From Qipengyuania xiapuensis (GTDB lineage Bacteria; Pseudomonadota; Alphaproteobacteria; Sphingomonadales; Sphingomonadaceae), in the NCBI RefSeq assembly GCF_019711395.1, contig NZ_JAIGNL010000001.1, positions 124,001 to 188,000 of the forward strand: DNA of 64,000 nt. Reading direction: 5' to 3'. Within the stretch, counting starts at the first letter, position 1. Every line of letters begins with the position of its first letter. The notes under the pieces are model-generated. The model was not told the DNA's origin. It ran no database searches and saw nothing but the letters and a program-made list of their open reading frames with translations. The translations under genes were made by a program, and so were the position numbers. Positions 16,744-26,564 of the stretch are shown here, piece after piece.

Positions 16744-17664
16744 ATGACCACCAATCCTAGCAATGGCGCAGACGCGGCCGAGCCCTACAGCTTCGAGTGG
16801 GTAGAGGCGCCCGAGGATATCGCGCGCTATCTCAACTCGCTCTATATCCTCAGGACTGGTCCGCAGACTGTCGACGACATGATGCCCGCCTATTCGGGCC
16901 AGTTGCTCGTGACGGTACGCGGCGGTGGCGTCATGCATTTTGGCGAGGGCAACGACCAGACTACTTTGCCCGCCTATATCCAGTGCCCTCTGACCGAGGC
17001 GCGCAAGTTCGAGATCGATGCCAACACGGTAATGCTGGGCGTCTCGCTCAATTTCCGTGGCTGGGCGGCGCTCACCGGTCTTCCGGTCAATGAGAACCAC
17101 GATGACTACCGGCTGATCGAAGATGTGCTGCCGCACGAAATCGCGGTGCGCATTGCCGCAGTCGGCCCGCGCGTGACTGCCGGCGAGATCACCGAGCGCC
17201 AGGCGCTCGACGAGCTGGCCGATATCGTGCGTGACGGGTTCAACGAACTGCCCGAGCGCCAGGCGCAGGTCATCGACACCACGCTCAACTGGCTTTCGGC
17301 CTCGTTCAAGCCCGAAATCGAGACGCTGCTCGATCGGCTGCCCTATTCGGAACGGCAGGTGCAGCGGCTGGTCACGCAGTTCTTCGGCGCGCCGCCGGTG
17401 CGCCTCATCCGCCGCTATCGCGCAATGCGCGCCGCGACGCTTCTCGCAATGCCCGATCTCGATCCCGCGCTCGAGGCCGAGATCCGCGATGCATTCTATG
17501 ACCAGGCGCATATGATCAAGGAAATCCGGCACTTCACCGGCCGCACGCCGCGCCGCCTGATGCCCAAGGAGCATTCGGTGATCAAGGACACGCTCGCCCC
17601 TGACGGATACAGCTCGGTCGACCTGTTCGGCGGCAACCAAGACCAGGAGCTCGCCAAGGAGTAG
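16744..17664 (+). CDS. AraC-family transcriptional regulator
   Basis: A 306-residue protein. The C-terminal half carries an AraC-type double helix-turn-helix: LPYSERQVQRLVTQFFGAPPVRLIRRYRAMRAATLL (first HTH) and FYDQAHMIKEIRHFTGRTPRRL (second HTH, with the usual 'QaH.ireF...tG.tP...' pattern). The N-terminal domain is beta-rich (GQLLVTVRGGGVMHFGEG) and probably senses a ligand that I cannot identify. It starts 30 nt after the DUF885 gene, with AGGGAG upstream, and lies before the SUF operon; whether it controls either is unknown. Confidence 0.85.
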   Translation: MTTNPSNGADAAEPYSFEWVEAPEDIARYLNSLYILRTGPQTVDDMMPAYSGQLLVTVRGGGVMHFGEGNDQTTLPAYIQCPLTEARKFEIDANTVMLGVSLNFRGWAALTGLPVNENHDDYRLIEDVLPHEIAVRIAAVGPRVTAGEITERQALDELADIVRDGFNELPERQAQVIDTTLNWLSASFKPEIETLLDRLPYSERQVQRLVTQFFGAPPVRLIRRYRAMRAATLLAMPDLDPALEAEIRDAFYDQAHMIKEIRHFTGRTPRRLMPKEHSVIKDTLAPDGYSSVDLFGGNQDQELAKE

Positions 17665-17733
17665 TCCGCGCCAGTTGCTAACGACTCGCAATTGGCGGTT
17701 TTCCGTTGAAAATCGGCGATTCCGCTCATAGCT

Positions 17734-17766
17734 GGCTAATCGGAACGGATTCGTCCGATTTAAGCC
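17734..17766. promoter_or_regulatory. Inverted repeat before the SUF regulator gene
   Basis: AATCGGA (17738-17744) and TCCGATT (17754-17760) form a perfect 7-bp inverted repeat with a 9-nt spacer. It is extended by GGCT at 17734-17737 and AGCC at 17763-17766 with a two-base interruption. It ends 11 nt before the rrf2 ATG, a natural place for autoregulation by the encoded repressor. No experimental consensus was compared. Confidence 0.45.
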
Positions 17767-17777
17767 GAAGCGAGCAG

Positions 17778-18184
17778 ATGCGCCTTTCTAACCTTGCAGA
17801 CTATGCCGTGGTCACGATGTGCCAGGCCGCACGCCATTGCGGCGGCGGGCGCGTCAGCGCGAGCGAGCTTGCAGCGGAAACTCGCCTTCCGGCTCCCACG
17901 GTGCAGAAGCTGGTGAGCAAACTCACTGCCGCGGGCCTCTTGCGCTCTGTGCGCGGTGCGGGCGGCGGGCTGCAGCTGGCGCGTCCGGCGGCAGCGATCA
18001 CGCTCGCCGACATCGTCGAGGCGGTGGAAGGACCCATCGCGCTCACCGCGTGTATCGAAGGCAGCGAGTGTTCGGTGGATCATGATTGCCGCGTCAGGCC
18101 GCACTGGCCGATGGTGAATGAAGCGCTGCGTAGCGCACTGGCTGACATCAGCCTCGTGCAGCTGGCGCAGGAAAAGGAAGTCGC

Positions 18185-18188
<4 letters not shown>
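17778..18188 (+). CDS. Rrf2-family regulator of the SUF operon (SufR/IscR-like)
   Basis: A 136-residue winged-helix protein of the Rrf2 family. The N-terminus is [14 protein letters not shown], followed by the recognition segment [22 protein letters not shown] and the wing ([17 protein letters not shown]). Three cysteines at 92, 98 and 104 (ACIEGSEC and DHDC) match the Fe-S ligands of IscR-like sensors. Apo or holo forms of such proteins report iron-sulfur status to DNA. The start at 17778 gives the standard family N-terminus. The stop overlaps sufB by GTGA, so it is the first gene of the SUF operon. Confidence 0.92.
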
Positions 18189-19692
<1,504 letters not shown>

Positions 19693-19693
<1 letters not shown>

Positions 19694-20367
19694 TGGCGCG
19701 GAACAGTTTCGTGAATAGCCGCGCCGTATTCGGCGTGGTTGTGGCTGGATCGCTGGCCACTGGCGCCAATGCCAGCGATTTCACCGGATATCATTCCACA
19801 ACCCCACTGCTGTATATTTACGCTGCCTGCGCACTCGACTCCGAGGAGGCGACTGCCGAAGCGCAGATTGCGAAGTGCGCCCCGGTGAAAAGCCGTGTCG
19901 AGGTGCTTGCCGGGGACGTGATCGAACGATTCCATGTTCGCGCAAGGCACCGCGTCGAAAGAGAATTTCGAGATGGTATCGAAGAGATCGAACGGGATGC
20001 GCGGCTTTCGCGCGAGCAACGCAAGGCGGTGCCGAATCCCATTCTGAAATATATCGAATGCCTGGGCGAAAGTGTCCTCGAGACTGACAAGTTTCGCGAC
20101 GGCTTGGCTATCAGCTACTTCGGCATTGAAGAAGATTGCTCCAACAAGGAATTGGGCGGCGAACGGCAGATTTCTTCGGAGGCTGAATTGCAACGCATTC
20201 GCGTGCTCTACCGGCGATTCGCGCGGTTTGGAGAGTACAAGGTCGACCAGGATAACAGCCTCCGAAACAAATATACTCGTTCTGCCGGCGTTGTAGCGCG
20301 GGGCAGCAGCCAGGGCTTCAATCGAAGCTTCCTCGATTTGGCCACACTTGAAGCAGATGACGAATGA
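19693..20367 (+). CDS. Exported protein of unknown function inside the SUF operon
   Basis: A 224-residue protein whose ATG overlaps the sufB stop by one base (TGATG). The N-terminus (AVFGVVVAGSLATGANAS) is a probable signal peptide. The mature part is helical and charged, with cysteines at ACALD, AKCAP, IECLG and EDCSN that could form disulfides. I do not recognise a family. Base composition is lower in GC than sufB or sufC. A periplasmic protein inside a cytosolic Fe-S assembly operon is unexpected, and the tight junctions argue that it is really cotranscribed. Confidence 0.62.
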
Positions 20368-20852
20368 CTGACCGCAAGACCCTCGGACTACGCGACCCTT
20401 CGGAAACCGCCGACACCGCGCCCAATCTCAAGAAGAAGGGCCGCGGGTGGGAGATTTCGGAGAAGCGACTCGATGCGCTGCACGAGCAGGCGCGCGAGAT
20501 GCGGCGCCATTCCTCCGAAGCGCACAAGGCGCTGGCCGAACGCTTTGCCAAGGCCAACATGGGCCCCTTCACCTTCAAGCGCCATGCCGTGGTCGGCAGC
20601 GCGATCGTCGATTTCAACTGCCACAAGCTCGGCATGGCGATCGCCATCGACGAGGAAGGGCAGAACGACACGCTCGCCAAGCGCCGTGACAAGAGCCTCG
20701 AATCGGTCGGCATCCGCGTCATGCGGATCGCGGCGAAGGACATCCTCGAGGACATGGACGCGGTTCTCGAACGCATCACTCTCGGCATGCGCAGCCGCAT
20801 TGCCGACAAGCGCGAACGGCGCGCAGCCCATAACGAAGGTCGGTCCTCATGA
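20364..20852 (+). CDS. DUF559 (Vsr/endonuclease-fold) protein
   Basis: A 162-residue protein. From about residue 65 it reads GPFTFKRHAVVGSAIVDFNCHKLGMAIAIDEEGQNDTLAKRRDKSLESVGIRVMRI, quoted here only to show the order. The pattern fits DUF559, a PD-(D/E)xK nuclease-like fold related to very-short-patch repair endonucleases: the Asp in IVDF, the acidic pair in IDEEG and the final strand GIRVMRI. No activity can be assigned, and the classical catalytic Lys is not evident. Its start overlaps the preceding gene by 4 nt and its end overlaps the next by 4 nt. Confidence 0.72.
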   Translation: MTDRKTLGLRDPSETADTAPNLKKKGRGWEISEKRLDALHEQAREMRRHSSEAHKALAERFAKANMGPFTFKRHAVVGSAIVDFNCHKLGMAIAIDEEGQNDTLAKRRDKSLESVGIRVMRIAAKDILEDMDAVLERITLGMRSRIADKRERRAAHNEGRSS

Positions 20853-21526
20853 TTGCAACTGCCAGCGCTGCCCTCACCCTCATCTTCGCACAGGCCGCGA
20901 GCGATCGCGTCCGGGCCGAATATCCCGACCAGCAGTGGGAGCTCGAATATCCCGCGCTGATCGGCGGCTTCGTCGATGACTATTACAGCTGCCTCAAGGG
21001 CGGCAGCTATGTGATCGGCGACGGCAGCGGCTTCGAGGACCAGTATCGCGGCGATATCCAGCGCTGCCGCAAGCAGGCGAGTGAAATGGAAGCAGGCGCG
21101 AACGAACTTCTTGCGAGGCGCGGGCGAGATGCCGACACGCCGCCGACGCAGGTCGCCAATATCTTCGAAACCGTCCGCCGCATCCATGTCGAGCGCGGTG
21201 CGAGCCTCGATCGCGCCACCAACAGCCGCATCGTCGCCAGCAATGCCTACGCAGAAGCGCGCGAAGTGGCCGACGCAGCGCCGCCGCCCTGCGTCGCCTA
21301 TGTGAACGAGCTGCGCGAGGCGCGCCAGAACCACATGGAGACCCAGGGCGAGAGCGTGAAAGCGATCTACGACAAGCCCGAATACACGCAGGACGACCAG
21401 CGCCTGATCGCCACCTACAACGCCGAGCTGATGCGCCTGACCGGTGCGATCACGCTCGAACTGAGGGCCTGCCCGCAGGCGAACTATCGCGTCTACGAAG
21501 AAGGCGCGGAGACGCCCGAAGGCTGA
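20849..21526 (+). CDS. Exported protein of unknown function inside the SUF operon
   Basis: A 225-residue protein with a short signal-like N-terminus (MIATASAALTLIFAQAAS). The mature part is helical and polar, with VDDYYSCLKGGSYV, DIQRCRKQA, PPPCVAYVNELREARQNHM and LELRACPQANY giving four scattered cysteines. No family is recognised. It overlaps the DUF559 gene by 4 nt and precedes sufC by 23 nt. Its N-terminus resembles that of the other small exported protein at 22299-22691 (MIAALTLMLAQAAA), which suggests a shared origin or shared export. Confidence 0.62.
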   Translation: MIATASAALTLIFAQAASDRVRAEYPDQQWELEYPALIGGFVDDYYSCLKGGSYVIGDGSGFEDQYRGDIQRCRKQASEMEAGANELLARRGRDADTPPTQVANIFETVRRIHVERGASLDRATNSRIVASNAYAEAREVADAAPPPCVAYVNELREARQNHMETQGESVKAIYDKPEYTQDDQRLIATYNAELMRLTGAITLELRACPQANYRVYEEGAETPEG

Positions 21527-21549
21527 CCCGGACAGACAACGGATTACAC

Positions 21550-22302
21550 ATGCTCAAGATCGAAAATCTCACCGCCGAAATCGACGGCAAGCAGATCCTC
21601 AACGGCCTAAGCCTCGAAGTGGCTGCGGGCGAGGTCCATGCCATCATGGGGCCCAACGGTGCGGGCAAGTCGACCCTGTCCTACGTTCTCGGCGGCCGGC
21701 CCGGCTACGAAGTGACCGGTGGCTCGGTAGAATTTCGCGGGCAGAACCTGCTCGACATGGAACCGCACGAGCGCGCGGCTGCAGGCCTGTTCCTCGGCTT
21801 CCAGTACCCGGTCGAAATCCCCGGCGTCTCGAATGTCCAGTTCCTGCGCGAAGCGCTCAATGCACAGCGCAAGGAACGCGGCGAAGAACCGCTGACCGGC
21901 GGCGAATTCCTCAAGCTCGCCAAGGAAAAGGCAGGGCTTCTCAAGCTCGACATGGAAATGCTCAAGCGCAACGTGAACGTCGGCTTCTCCGGCGGCGAGA
22001 AGAAGCGCGCCGAGATGGTCCAGATGGGCATCCTCGACCCGGCATTTGCCGTGCTCGACGAGACCGACAGCGGTCTCGACATCGATGCGCTGCGCGTAGT
22101 GGGCGAGGGCATCAACGCGATCATGCGCGACGAGAACAAGGGCGTGCTGCTGATCACGCACTACCAGCGCCTGCTCGACGTCGTGCAGCCGGACAAGGTC
22201 TCGATCCTCAGCCGTGGCCGCATCGTAAAGACCGGTGGCCCCGAACTGGCGCTGCGCCTCGAGAACGAAGGCTATGACGCGGTGATGGGTGAGCCGGCAT
22301 GA
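21550..22302 (+). CDS. sufC: SUF system ATPase SufC
   Basis: A 250-residue ABC-type ATPase. Walker A is GPNGAGKST (about 37-45), the Q-loop region reads GLFLGFQYPVEIPGV, the signature is FSGGEKKRAEMVQMG, Walker B is FAVLDETDSGLD and the H-loop is LLITHYQRLL. This combination, with PVEIPGV and ETDSGLD, is diagnostic for SufC rather than a transporter ATPase. SufC dimerises within SufBC2D and drives conformational change during cluster assembly. It overlaps the next gene by 4 nt. Confidence 0.97.
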   Translation: MLKIENLTAEIDGKQILNGLSLEVAAGEVHAIMGPNGAGKSTLSYVLGGRPGYEVTGGSVEFRGQNLLDMEPHERAAAGLFLGFQYPVEIPGVSNVQFLREALNAQRKERGEEPLTGGEFLKLAKEKAGLLKLDMEMLKRNVNVGFSGGEKKRAEMVQMGILDPAFAVLDETDSGLDIDALRVVGEGINAIMRDENKGVLLITHYQRLLDVVQPDKVSILSRGRIVKTGGPELALRLENEGYDAVMGEPA

Positions 22303-22691
22303 TTGCCGCACTGACACTAATGCTTGCACAGGCCGCTGCGCCTGCCGCCGGGGCCGAGTTGCCTTCGGAAGAGGACGTCGCGCGCGAAATCGTCGCGATC
22401 AACAAGGTGCTCGACAAGTGGAATGGCGGCATCCTCAAGCGCGACGGCAAGATCACCTGCCGCCTGGAGGAAAGCTCCGGCGACCAGGCGGTCGATGTCC
22501 TGCGCTGCGGCGCGATGGTCGCCTGCTACACCCCGCGCGTGGACGAACTCGACGCGATTGCCTCCTCCGACGCTAGCGCCGATGAGCGCCGGGCGCAGAT
22601 GCGGGCCATCATGGACGAGGTCCAGCCCTGCGTCGCCAACGCGGAGCGCGAGGGCGTGCGCCGCCTTGCTTTCGTGAGGGCCTCGAAATGA
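22299..22691 (+). CDS. Small exported protein between sufC and sufD, unknown
   Basis: A 130-residue protein with a signal-like N-terminus (MIAALTLMLAQAAAPAAGAE) followed by a helical, acidic mature domain. It contains KITCRLEE, VLRCGAMVACYTP and VQPCVANAE, giving four cysteines. No family is recognised. The gene overlaps sufC and sufD by 4 nt each, so it is embedded by translational coupling. It shares its N-terminal style with the exported protein at 20849-21526. Confidence 0.65.
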   Translation: MIAALTLMLAQAAAPAAGAELPSEEDVAREIVAINKVLDKWNGGILKRDGKITCRLEESSGDQAVDVLRCGAMVACYTPRVDELDAIASSDASADERRAQMRAIMDEVQPCVANAEREGVRRLAFVRASK

Positions 22692-23443
22692 CCGGAACGC
22701 TCGATCTTCCCACCCGCAAGGACGAAGCCTGGCGCTATGCCGCAGTCGAGAAACTGCGCGCAGAAGACCTGACCGACTGGCGCACGATCGACGTCGCTGC
22801 CGGTGGGACCATGCGCGAAATCCTCGTCGTAAGTGACGAGAATGCCGGCGAGATCGAAATTCACCGCCTGCGCGTGAATGTCGCGGAAGGCGCGCGCTGC
22901 GAAATCTTTGGCGTCATTGCTTCAGCCGACTATGCCCGCGTCGAAGTCGAGGTCACGCTCGGCCGCGGCGCGCATTTCGAACTCGGCGGCATCACCGTCG
23001 GCGGCCGCGACACGGTGCGCGAATTCGTCACCCGTGTGGTCCACGCAGAGCCCGAGGGCACCAGCAACCAGACCGTGCGCTCGGTTCACTGGGGGCAGGG
23101 CACCGGCAATTTCCTCGGTAGCATCGACGTCGTCCGCCACGCGCAGAAGACCGACGCCGCGCAGGACTTCAAGGGCCTGCTGCTCGAGAAGGGCGCCAGC
23201 GTGAACGCGGTGCCGCAGCTCGAAATCTTCGCCGACGACGTGAAATGCGCCCATGGCGCCACCGTCGGCCAGCTCGACGAAGCCGCGCGCTTCTACATGG
23301 CCGCCCGCGGGCTGACGCCCGAACTGTCGCGCCGACTGCTGGTGCAGGCCTTCATCGGCGATGCGCTGGTGGGCCTTAAAGACGAAGACGCGCAGGAACG
23401 CCTGATGCGCGCCGCGCTCGACAAGCTGGACAAGCACCTGTGA
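22688..23443 (+). CDS. sufD: Fe-S cluster assembly protein SufD (short form)
   Basis: A 251-residue protein, shorter than the usual 400-residue SufD because the N-terminal helical region is reduced to LPTRKDEAWRYAAVEKLRAEDL. The beta-helix core and C-terminus are intact: LLEKGASVNAVPQLEIFADDVKCAHGATVGQLDEAARFYMAARGL and ARRLLVQAFIGD-like SRRLLVQAFIGDAL, with the conserved Cys-Ala-His of 'KCAHGA'. It is the partner of SufB in the SufBC2D scaffold. Short SufD proteins are usual in sphingomonads. It overlaps sufS by 4 nt. Confidence 0.93.
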   Translation: MTGTLDLPTRKDEAWRYAAVEKLRAEDLTDWRTIDVAAGGTMREILVVSDENAGEIEIHRLRVNVAEGARCEIFGVIASADYARVEVEVTLGRGAHFELGGITVGGRDTVREFVTRVVHAEPEGTSNQTVRSVHWGQGTGNFLGSIDVVRHAQKTDAAQDFKGLLLEKGASVNAVPQLEIFADDVKCAHGATVGQLDEAARFYMAARGLTPELSRRLLVQAFIGDALVGLKDEDAQERLMRAALDKLDKHL

Positions 23444-24669
23444 ACGAGACCGTGACCCTTTCCGCGCCGAGCGCGCTGAAGGCCGATTTCCCCGGGCTGC
23501 TCACGCCTGACGGGGAGCCTTGGCACTATCTCGACACCGCCGCATCGGCGCAGAAGCCGCAGGCGGTGATCGATGCGATGAGCCGGGCTCTGGGCAAGGA
23601 CTACGCCACGGTGCACCGCGGCGTTTACGGCCGTTCCGCGCAGATGACGCTGGGTTATGAGGCGGCGCGTCGCCGGACTGCCGAGTTCATCGGTGCGAAG
23701 TCCGAGAACGAAATCGTCTTCGTTCGCGGCGCGACCGAGGCGATCAACCTCGTCGCTGCCACCTGGGGCATGACGCGGATCGGCGAGGGCGACCGGATCG
23801 TGCTCTCAACGCTCGAGCATCACTCGAATATCGTTCCCTGGCAAATGCTTAGCGAGCGAACCGGAGCGGAAATCGATGTCTGCCCGCTGACCGAAGATGG
23901 TCGGATCGATCTCGGCGCGCTTGAAGCGCTTCTCACGCCGAGAACCAAACTGGTTTCTCTTGCGCACGTATCGAATGTCCTTGGTTCAGTTCTCGATGGC
24001 CGGAAAGCCGCCGACCTCGCCCATTCGGTGGGCGCGAGGATCATGCTCGACGGTTGCCAGGCCGCCCCGCGCATGACCCTCGACATGGCCGCGCTCGATT
24101 GCGACTTCTATGCCTTCTCGGGTCACAAGCTTTACGGTCCGACCGGCATCGGCGTGCTCTGGGCGCGCGAGGAACTGCTCGAACAGATGCCGCCGTACCA
24201 GGGCGGCGGTGCGATGATCGAGAAGGTCGCCTTCGAGGGCACCACCTATGCGCCCCCGCCGCAGCGCTTCGAGGCGGGAACGCCGATGATCACCGAGGCG
24301 ATCGCGCTCCATGCGGCGATCGATTACGTCGTCGCCCTAGGCCCGGATAAGCTCTTCGAACATGAGAGCGGCCTCGCCGCAACGCTGCGCGAGGAGCTGC
24401 GCAAGCTTAACGCGGTGACGCTGTTCGGACCCGAGGAAAGCGCGGGCATCGTCTCTTTCGCGCTCGAAGGGGTTCACCCGCACGATCTCGGCACCATATT
24501 GGATGAAGAGAATGTCGCGATCCGCGCCGGACACCACTGCGCGCAGCCGCTGATGAACCATCTCGGTGTACCCGCGACTGCACGGGCCAGCTTCGGCCTC
24601 TACAACGACGAGAGCGATATCGACGCGCTGCTGCGCGGAATTGAAAGGACCCGGAGGATTTTCGGATGA
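23440..24669 (+). CDS. sufS: Cysteine desulfurase SufS
   Basis: A 409-residue PLP enzyme of the class-II desulfurase group. Visible features are WHYLDTAASAQKP, the start of the fold; VRGATEAINLVA; LEHHSNIVPWQ; the cofactor lysine in FSGHKLYGPTGIGVLW; and the catalytic cysteine in RAGHHCAQPLM near the C-terminus. It removes sulfur from cysteine as a persulfide for SufBCD. No separate sufE or sufU is seen in the operon, so the sulfur acceptor must be encoded elsewhere. It starts with GTG and overlaps sufD and the next gene by 4 nt. Confidence 0.95.
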   Translation: MNETVTLSAPSALKADFPGLLTPDGEPWHYLDTAASAQKPQAVIDAMSRALGKDYATVHRGVYGRSAQMTLGYEAARRRTAEFIGAKSENEIVFVRGATEAINLVAATWGMTRIGEGDRIVLSTLEHHSNIVPWQMLSERTGAEIDVCPLTEDGRIDLGALEALLTPRTKLVSLAHVSNVLGSVLDGRKAADLAHSVGARIMLDGCQAAPRMTLDMAALDCDFYAFSGHKLYGPTGIGVLWAREELLEQMPPYQGGGAMIEKVAFEGTTYAPPPQRFEAGTPMITEAIALHAAIDYVVALGPDKLFEHESGLAATLREELRKLNAVTLFGPEESAGIVSFALEGVHPHDLGTILDEENVAIRAGHHCAQPLMNHLGVPATARASFGLYNDESDIDALLRGIERTRRIFG

Positions 24670-25169
24670 ACAAACCCTCTGACGACAAGGACTTCATTGC
24701 GGCTCCGTCCCCTGCGGACACGGTTGTCGGCAAACCTCCGCGTGCGCGTGTGTCGGACGCTGTAGATCCCGACGAGACCGCGGGCGAGAAGTTCGAGCGC
24801 AAGCGCGACTATCTCGAAGGCTTCCTTGCGAAGTCACCCGAGGCGGAAAGCGCGACGGGTGCCGGCGGCAAGCTGCAGCAGGCCGTGGTCGATGCGCTGA
24901 AGGAAATCTACGATCCGGAAATCCCGGTGAACATCTACGATCTCGGCCTGATTTACGGCGTCGAAGTCGATGACGAGTGCGACGTCACTGTCACCATGAC
25001 GCTCACCACGCCGCATTGCCCGGTTGCCGAGACCATGCCCGGCGAAGTCGAGCTGCGCGCCGCCAGCGTCCCCGGCGTCCGCGATGCCGAGGTCAACCTT
25101 GTCTGGGATCCGCCCTGGGGGCCCGACAAGATGACCGACGAAGCGCGTCTCGAACTGGGGATGCTGTGA
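24666..25169 (+). CDS. SUF-associated MIP18/DUF59 protein (SufT-like)
   Basis: A 167-residue protein. The N-terminal 60 residues are polar and probably disordered. The C-terminal 100 residues form a MIP18/DUF59 domain: VVDALKEIYDPEIPVNIYDLGLIYGVEV, TMTLTTPHCPVAETMPGEVE with the conserved Cys, and NLVWDPPWGPDKMTDEARLELGML. Such proteins assist Fe-S cluster maturation in SUF operons and are often named SufT. It overlaps sufS by 4 nt and the next gene by one base. Confidence 0.9.
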   Translation: MNKPSDDKDFIAAPSPADTVVGKPPRARVSDAVDPDETAGEKFERKRDYLEGFLAKSPEAESATGAGGKLQQAVVDALKEIYDPEIPVNIYDLGLIYGVEVDDECDVTVTMTLTTPHCPVAETMPGEVELRAASVPGVRDAEVNLVWDPPWGPDKMTDEARLELGML

Positions 25170-25528
25170 TGGCCGACACCAACGCCCGTCCCGCTCCGAA
25201 AGCCGCCGTCGTCCTGACGCCGCGCGCCGAGGAGCGTGTCGCCGAGCTCATGGCGAAGGCTCCCGAAGACGCGATCGGCGTGAAACTCTCGACGCCGCGT
25301 CGCGGCTGTTCGGGCCTCGCCTATTCGGTCGATTACGTCACCGAGGAATCCAAGTTCGACGAGAAGATCGAAACGCCTAGCGGCACCTTCTATATCGACG
25401 GTGCCAGCGTGCTCTACCTCGTGGGCAGCACGATGGACTGGGTGGAAGACGATTTCTCGGCCGGATTCGTTTTCGAGAACCCCAACGCCAAGGGCGCGTG
25501 TGGGTGCGGCGAAAGCTTCATGGTCTGA
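25169..25528 (+). CDS. sufA: A-type Fe-S cluster carrier (SufA/ErpA-like)
   Basis: A 119-residue HesB/IscA-family protein with the three conserved cysteines: Cys47 in RRGCSGLAYSVDYV, and Cys111 and Cys113 in ACGCGESFMV. A-type carriers accept clusters from the SufBCD scaffold and hand them to target proteins. The ATG overlaps the upstream stop by one base (TGATG). It is the last gene of the SUF operon; a GC-rich hairpin follows its stop. Confidence 0.93.
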   Translation: MADTNARPAPKAAVVLTPRAEERVAELMAKAPEDAIGVKLSTPRRGCSGLAYSVDYVTEESKFDEKIETPSGTFYIDGASVLYLVGSTMDWVEDDFSAGFVFENPNAKGACGCGESFMV

Positions 25529-25546
25529 GCGGGGCCTGAGCCCCGC
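25529..25546. terminator. GC hairpin at the end of the SUF operon
   Basis: GCGGGGC (25529-25535) pairs with GCCCCGC (25540-25546) around a CTGA loop directly after the sufA stop. There is no T-run on either strand, so it may protect the 3' end or pause polymerase rather than act as a full intrinsic terminator. It also lies at the end of the convergent minus-strand gene. Confidence 0.45.
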
Positions 25547-25561
25547 CCGACCGCGCAAATC

Positions 25562-26491
25562 CTATTCCTCGGCGAGGAAATCGAGCAGGGCCTGCTCGTA
25601 TTCGTCGATCTTGCCGTCGGCGTTGATCTTGGCGTCGAGCCAATCCTGCTCGCTCGAAGTAACCTCGTGCGCTGCGGCGACCCCTTCCGCGCGCGACGGG
25701 CCATTGTCCCGCTTGCCGAAGACCGTCCCGAAGACATTGGGTGAGCTCTTGCCCACGCGCATGAGGAAGCTGCCGACACCGTGGTTCGTCTCGGCCATGA
25801 ACGCCTGCAGCTCGGCAGCGCGCTCGCGGCTGATCTGGGCGTTGGCATCGGAATACCCCTGGAGGTAGTTCGCGACGCCCTGCACGAAGAGGCGCTTCCA
25901 CTCGGGCGAATTGTTGCCGCCGATGGTAGCATCCTTGATCCGGAAAAGCATCTCCGCCTCGCCGCGACCTACTGCCGCGGGGCGCTCGCTCGCCGGGGCG
26001 AAGATCGCGCGGCGCAGCAGCCTCGCCTCCGTTTCGTTGACGTTGCCGGCTTCCAGCTCGCCCCCGCAACGCGTCGGGCCGGTGCCTTCCAGCACGGCCT
26101 TCTCGATCTGCTTCTCGGCATATTCCTTGAGCGCGACAGGCACGTTCTGCGCTCGCTCGAACACGCGAACGAGCAATTCGAGCTCGGCCATCGAACCGAG
26201 CTTACCGTCGGCATCGATCTGCGCCATCAGCCAGTCGGCATTTTCCTGGTCGACATAACCCAGCGGCGCGCGCTGGTTGAGCACGTATTCGCCGAGCGCC
26301 TCGACGAAAAAGTCGGTCCATTCGGTTCCGCGCTCAGACAGTTGGCGGTTGAGAGCGAAGATCGCCTCCGCCTCGTCCTGCGAGATACGTCCGTCGGGCC
26401 AGCATTCGCGGCGCATCGCCTGCACCTCGAGTGCGTTGACCTTGCCGTCCGCGCCGGCGCGGCGGGCGATGTTTTCGAACTGGATGCTCAT
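25562..26491 (-). CDS. Helical protein with repeated DxDGK motifs, unknown
   Basis: A 309-residue soluble protein with no signal peptide. Three spaced copies of a short acidic motif are visible: RAGADGKVNALEVQ (about residue 12), QIDADGKLGSMAE (about 93) and KINADGKIDEYEQ (about 293), with PDGRISQDEAEAI as a related fourth copy. Each is followed by helices, which resembles EF-hand-like D-x-D-G loops, though standard 12-residue EF loops are not complete. The last copy is followed by ALLDFLAEE at the C-terminus. No family is recognised; a calcium or TerB-type role is only a guess. Confidence 0.62.
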   Translation of the reverse strand: MSIQFENIARRAGADGKVNALEVQAMRRECWPDGRISQDEAEAIFALNRQLSERGTEWTDFFVEALGEYVLNQRAPLGYVDQENADWLMAQIDADGKLGSMAELELLVRVFERAQNVPVALKEYAEKQIEKAVLEGTGPTRCGGELEAGNVNETEARLLRRAIFAPASERPAAVGRGEAEMLFRIKDATIGGNNSPEWKRLFVQGVANYLQGYSDANAQISRERAAELQAFMAETNHGVGSFLMRVGKSSPNVFGTVFGKRDNGPSRAEGVAAAHEVTSSEQDWLDAKINADGKIDEYEQALLDFLAEE

Positions 26492-26564
26492 GATAGTGGC
26501 TTTGCCCCTCGTAATTTGCGGGCAAACCCTAGGAAATCGGCGTTAAAACCGCGTTACCGCGCTT

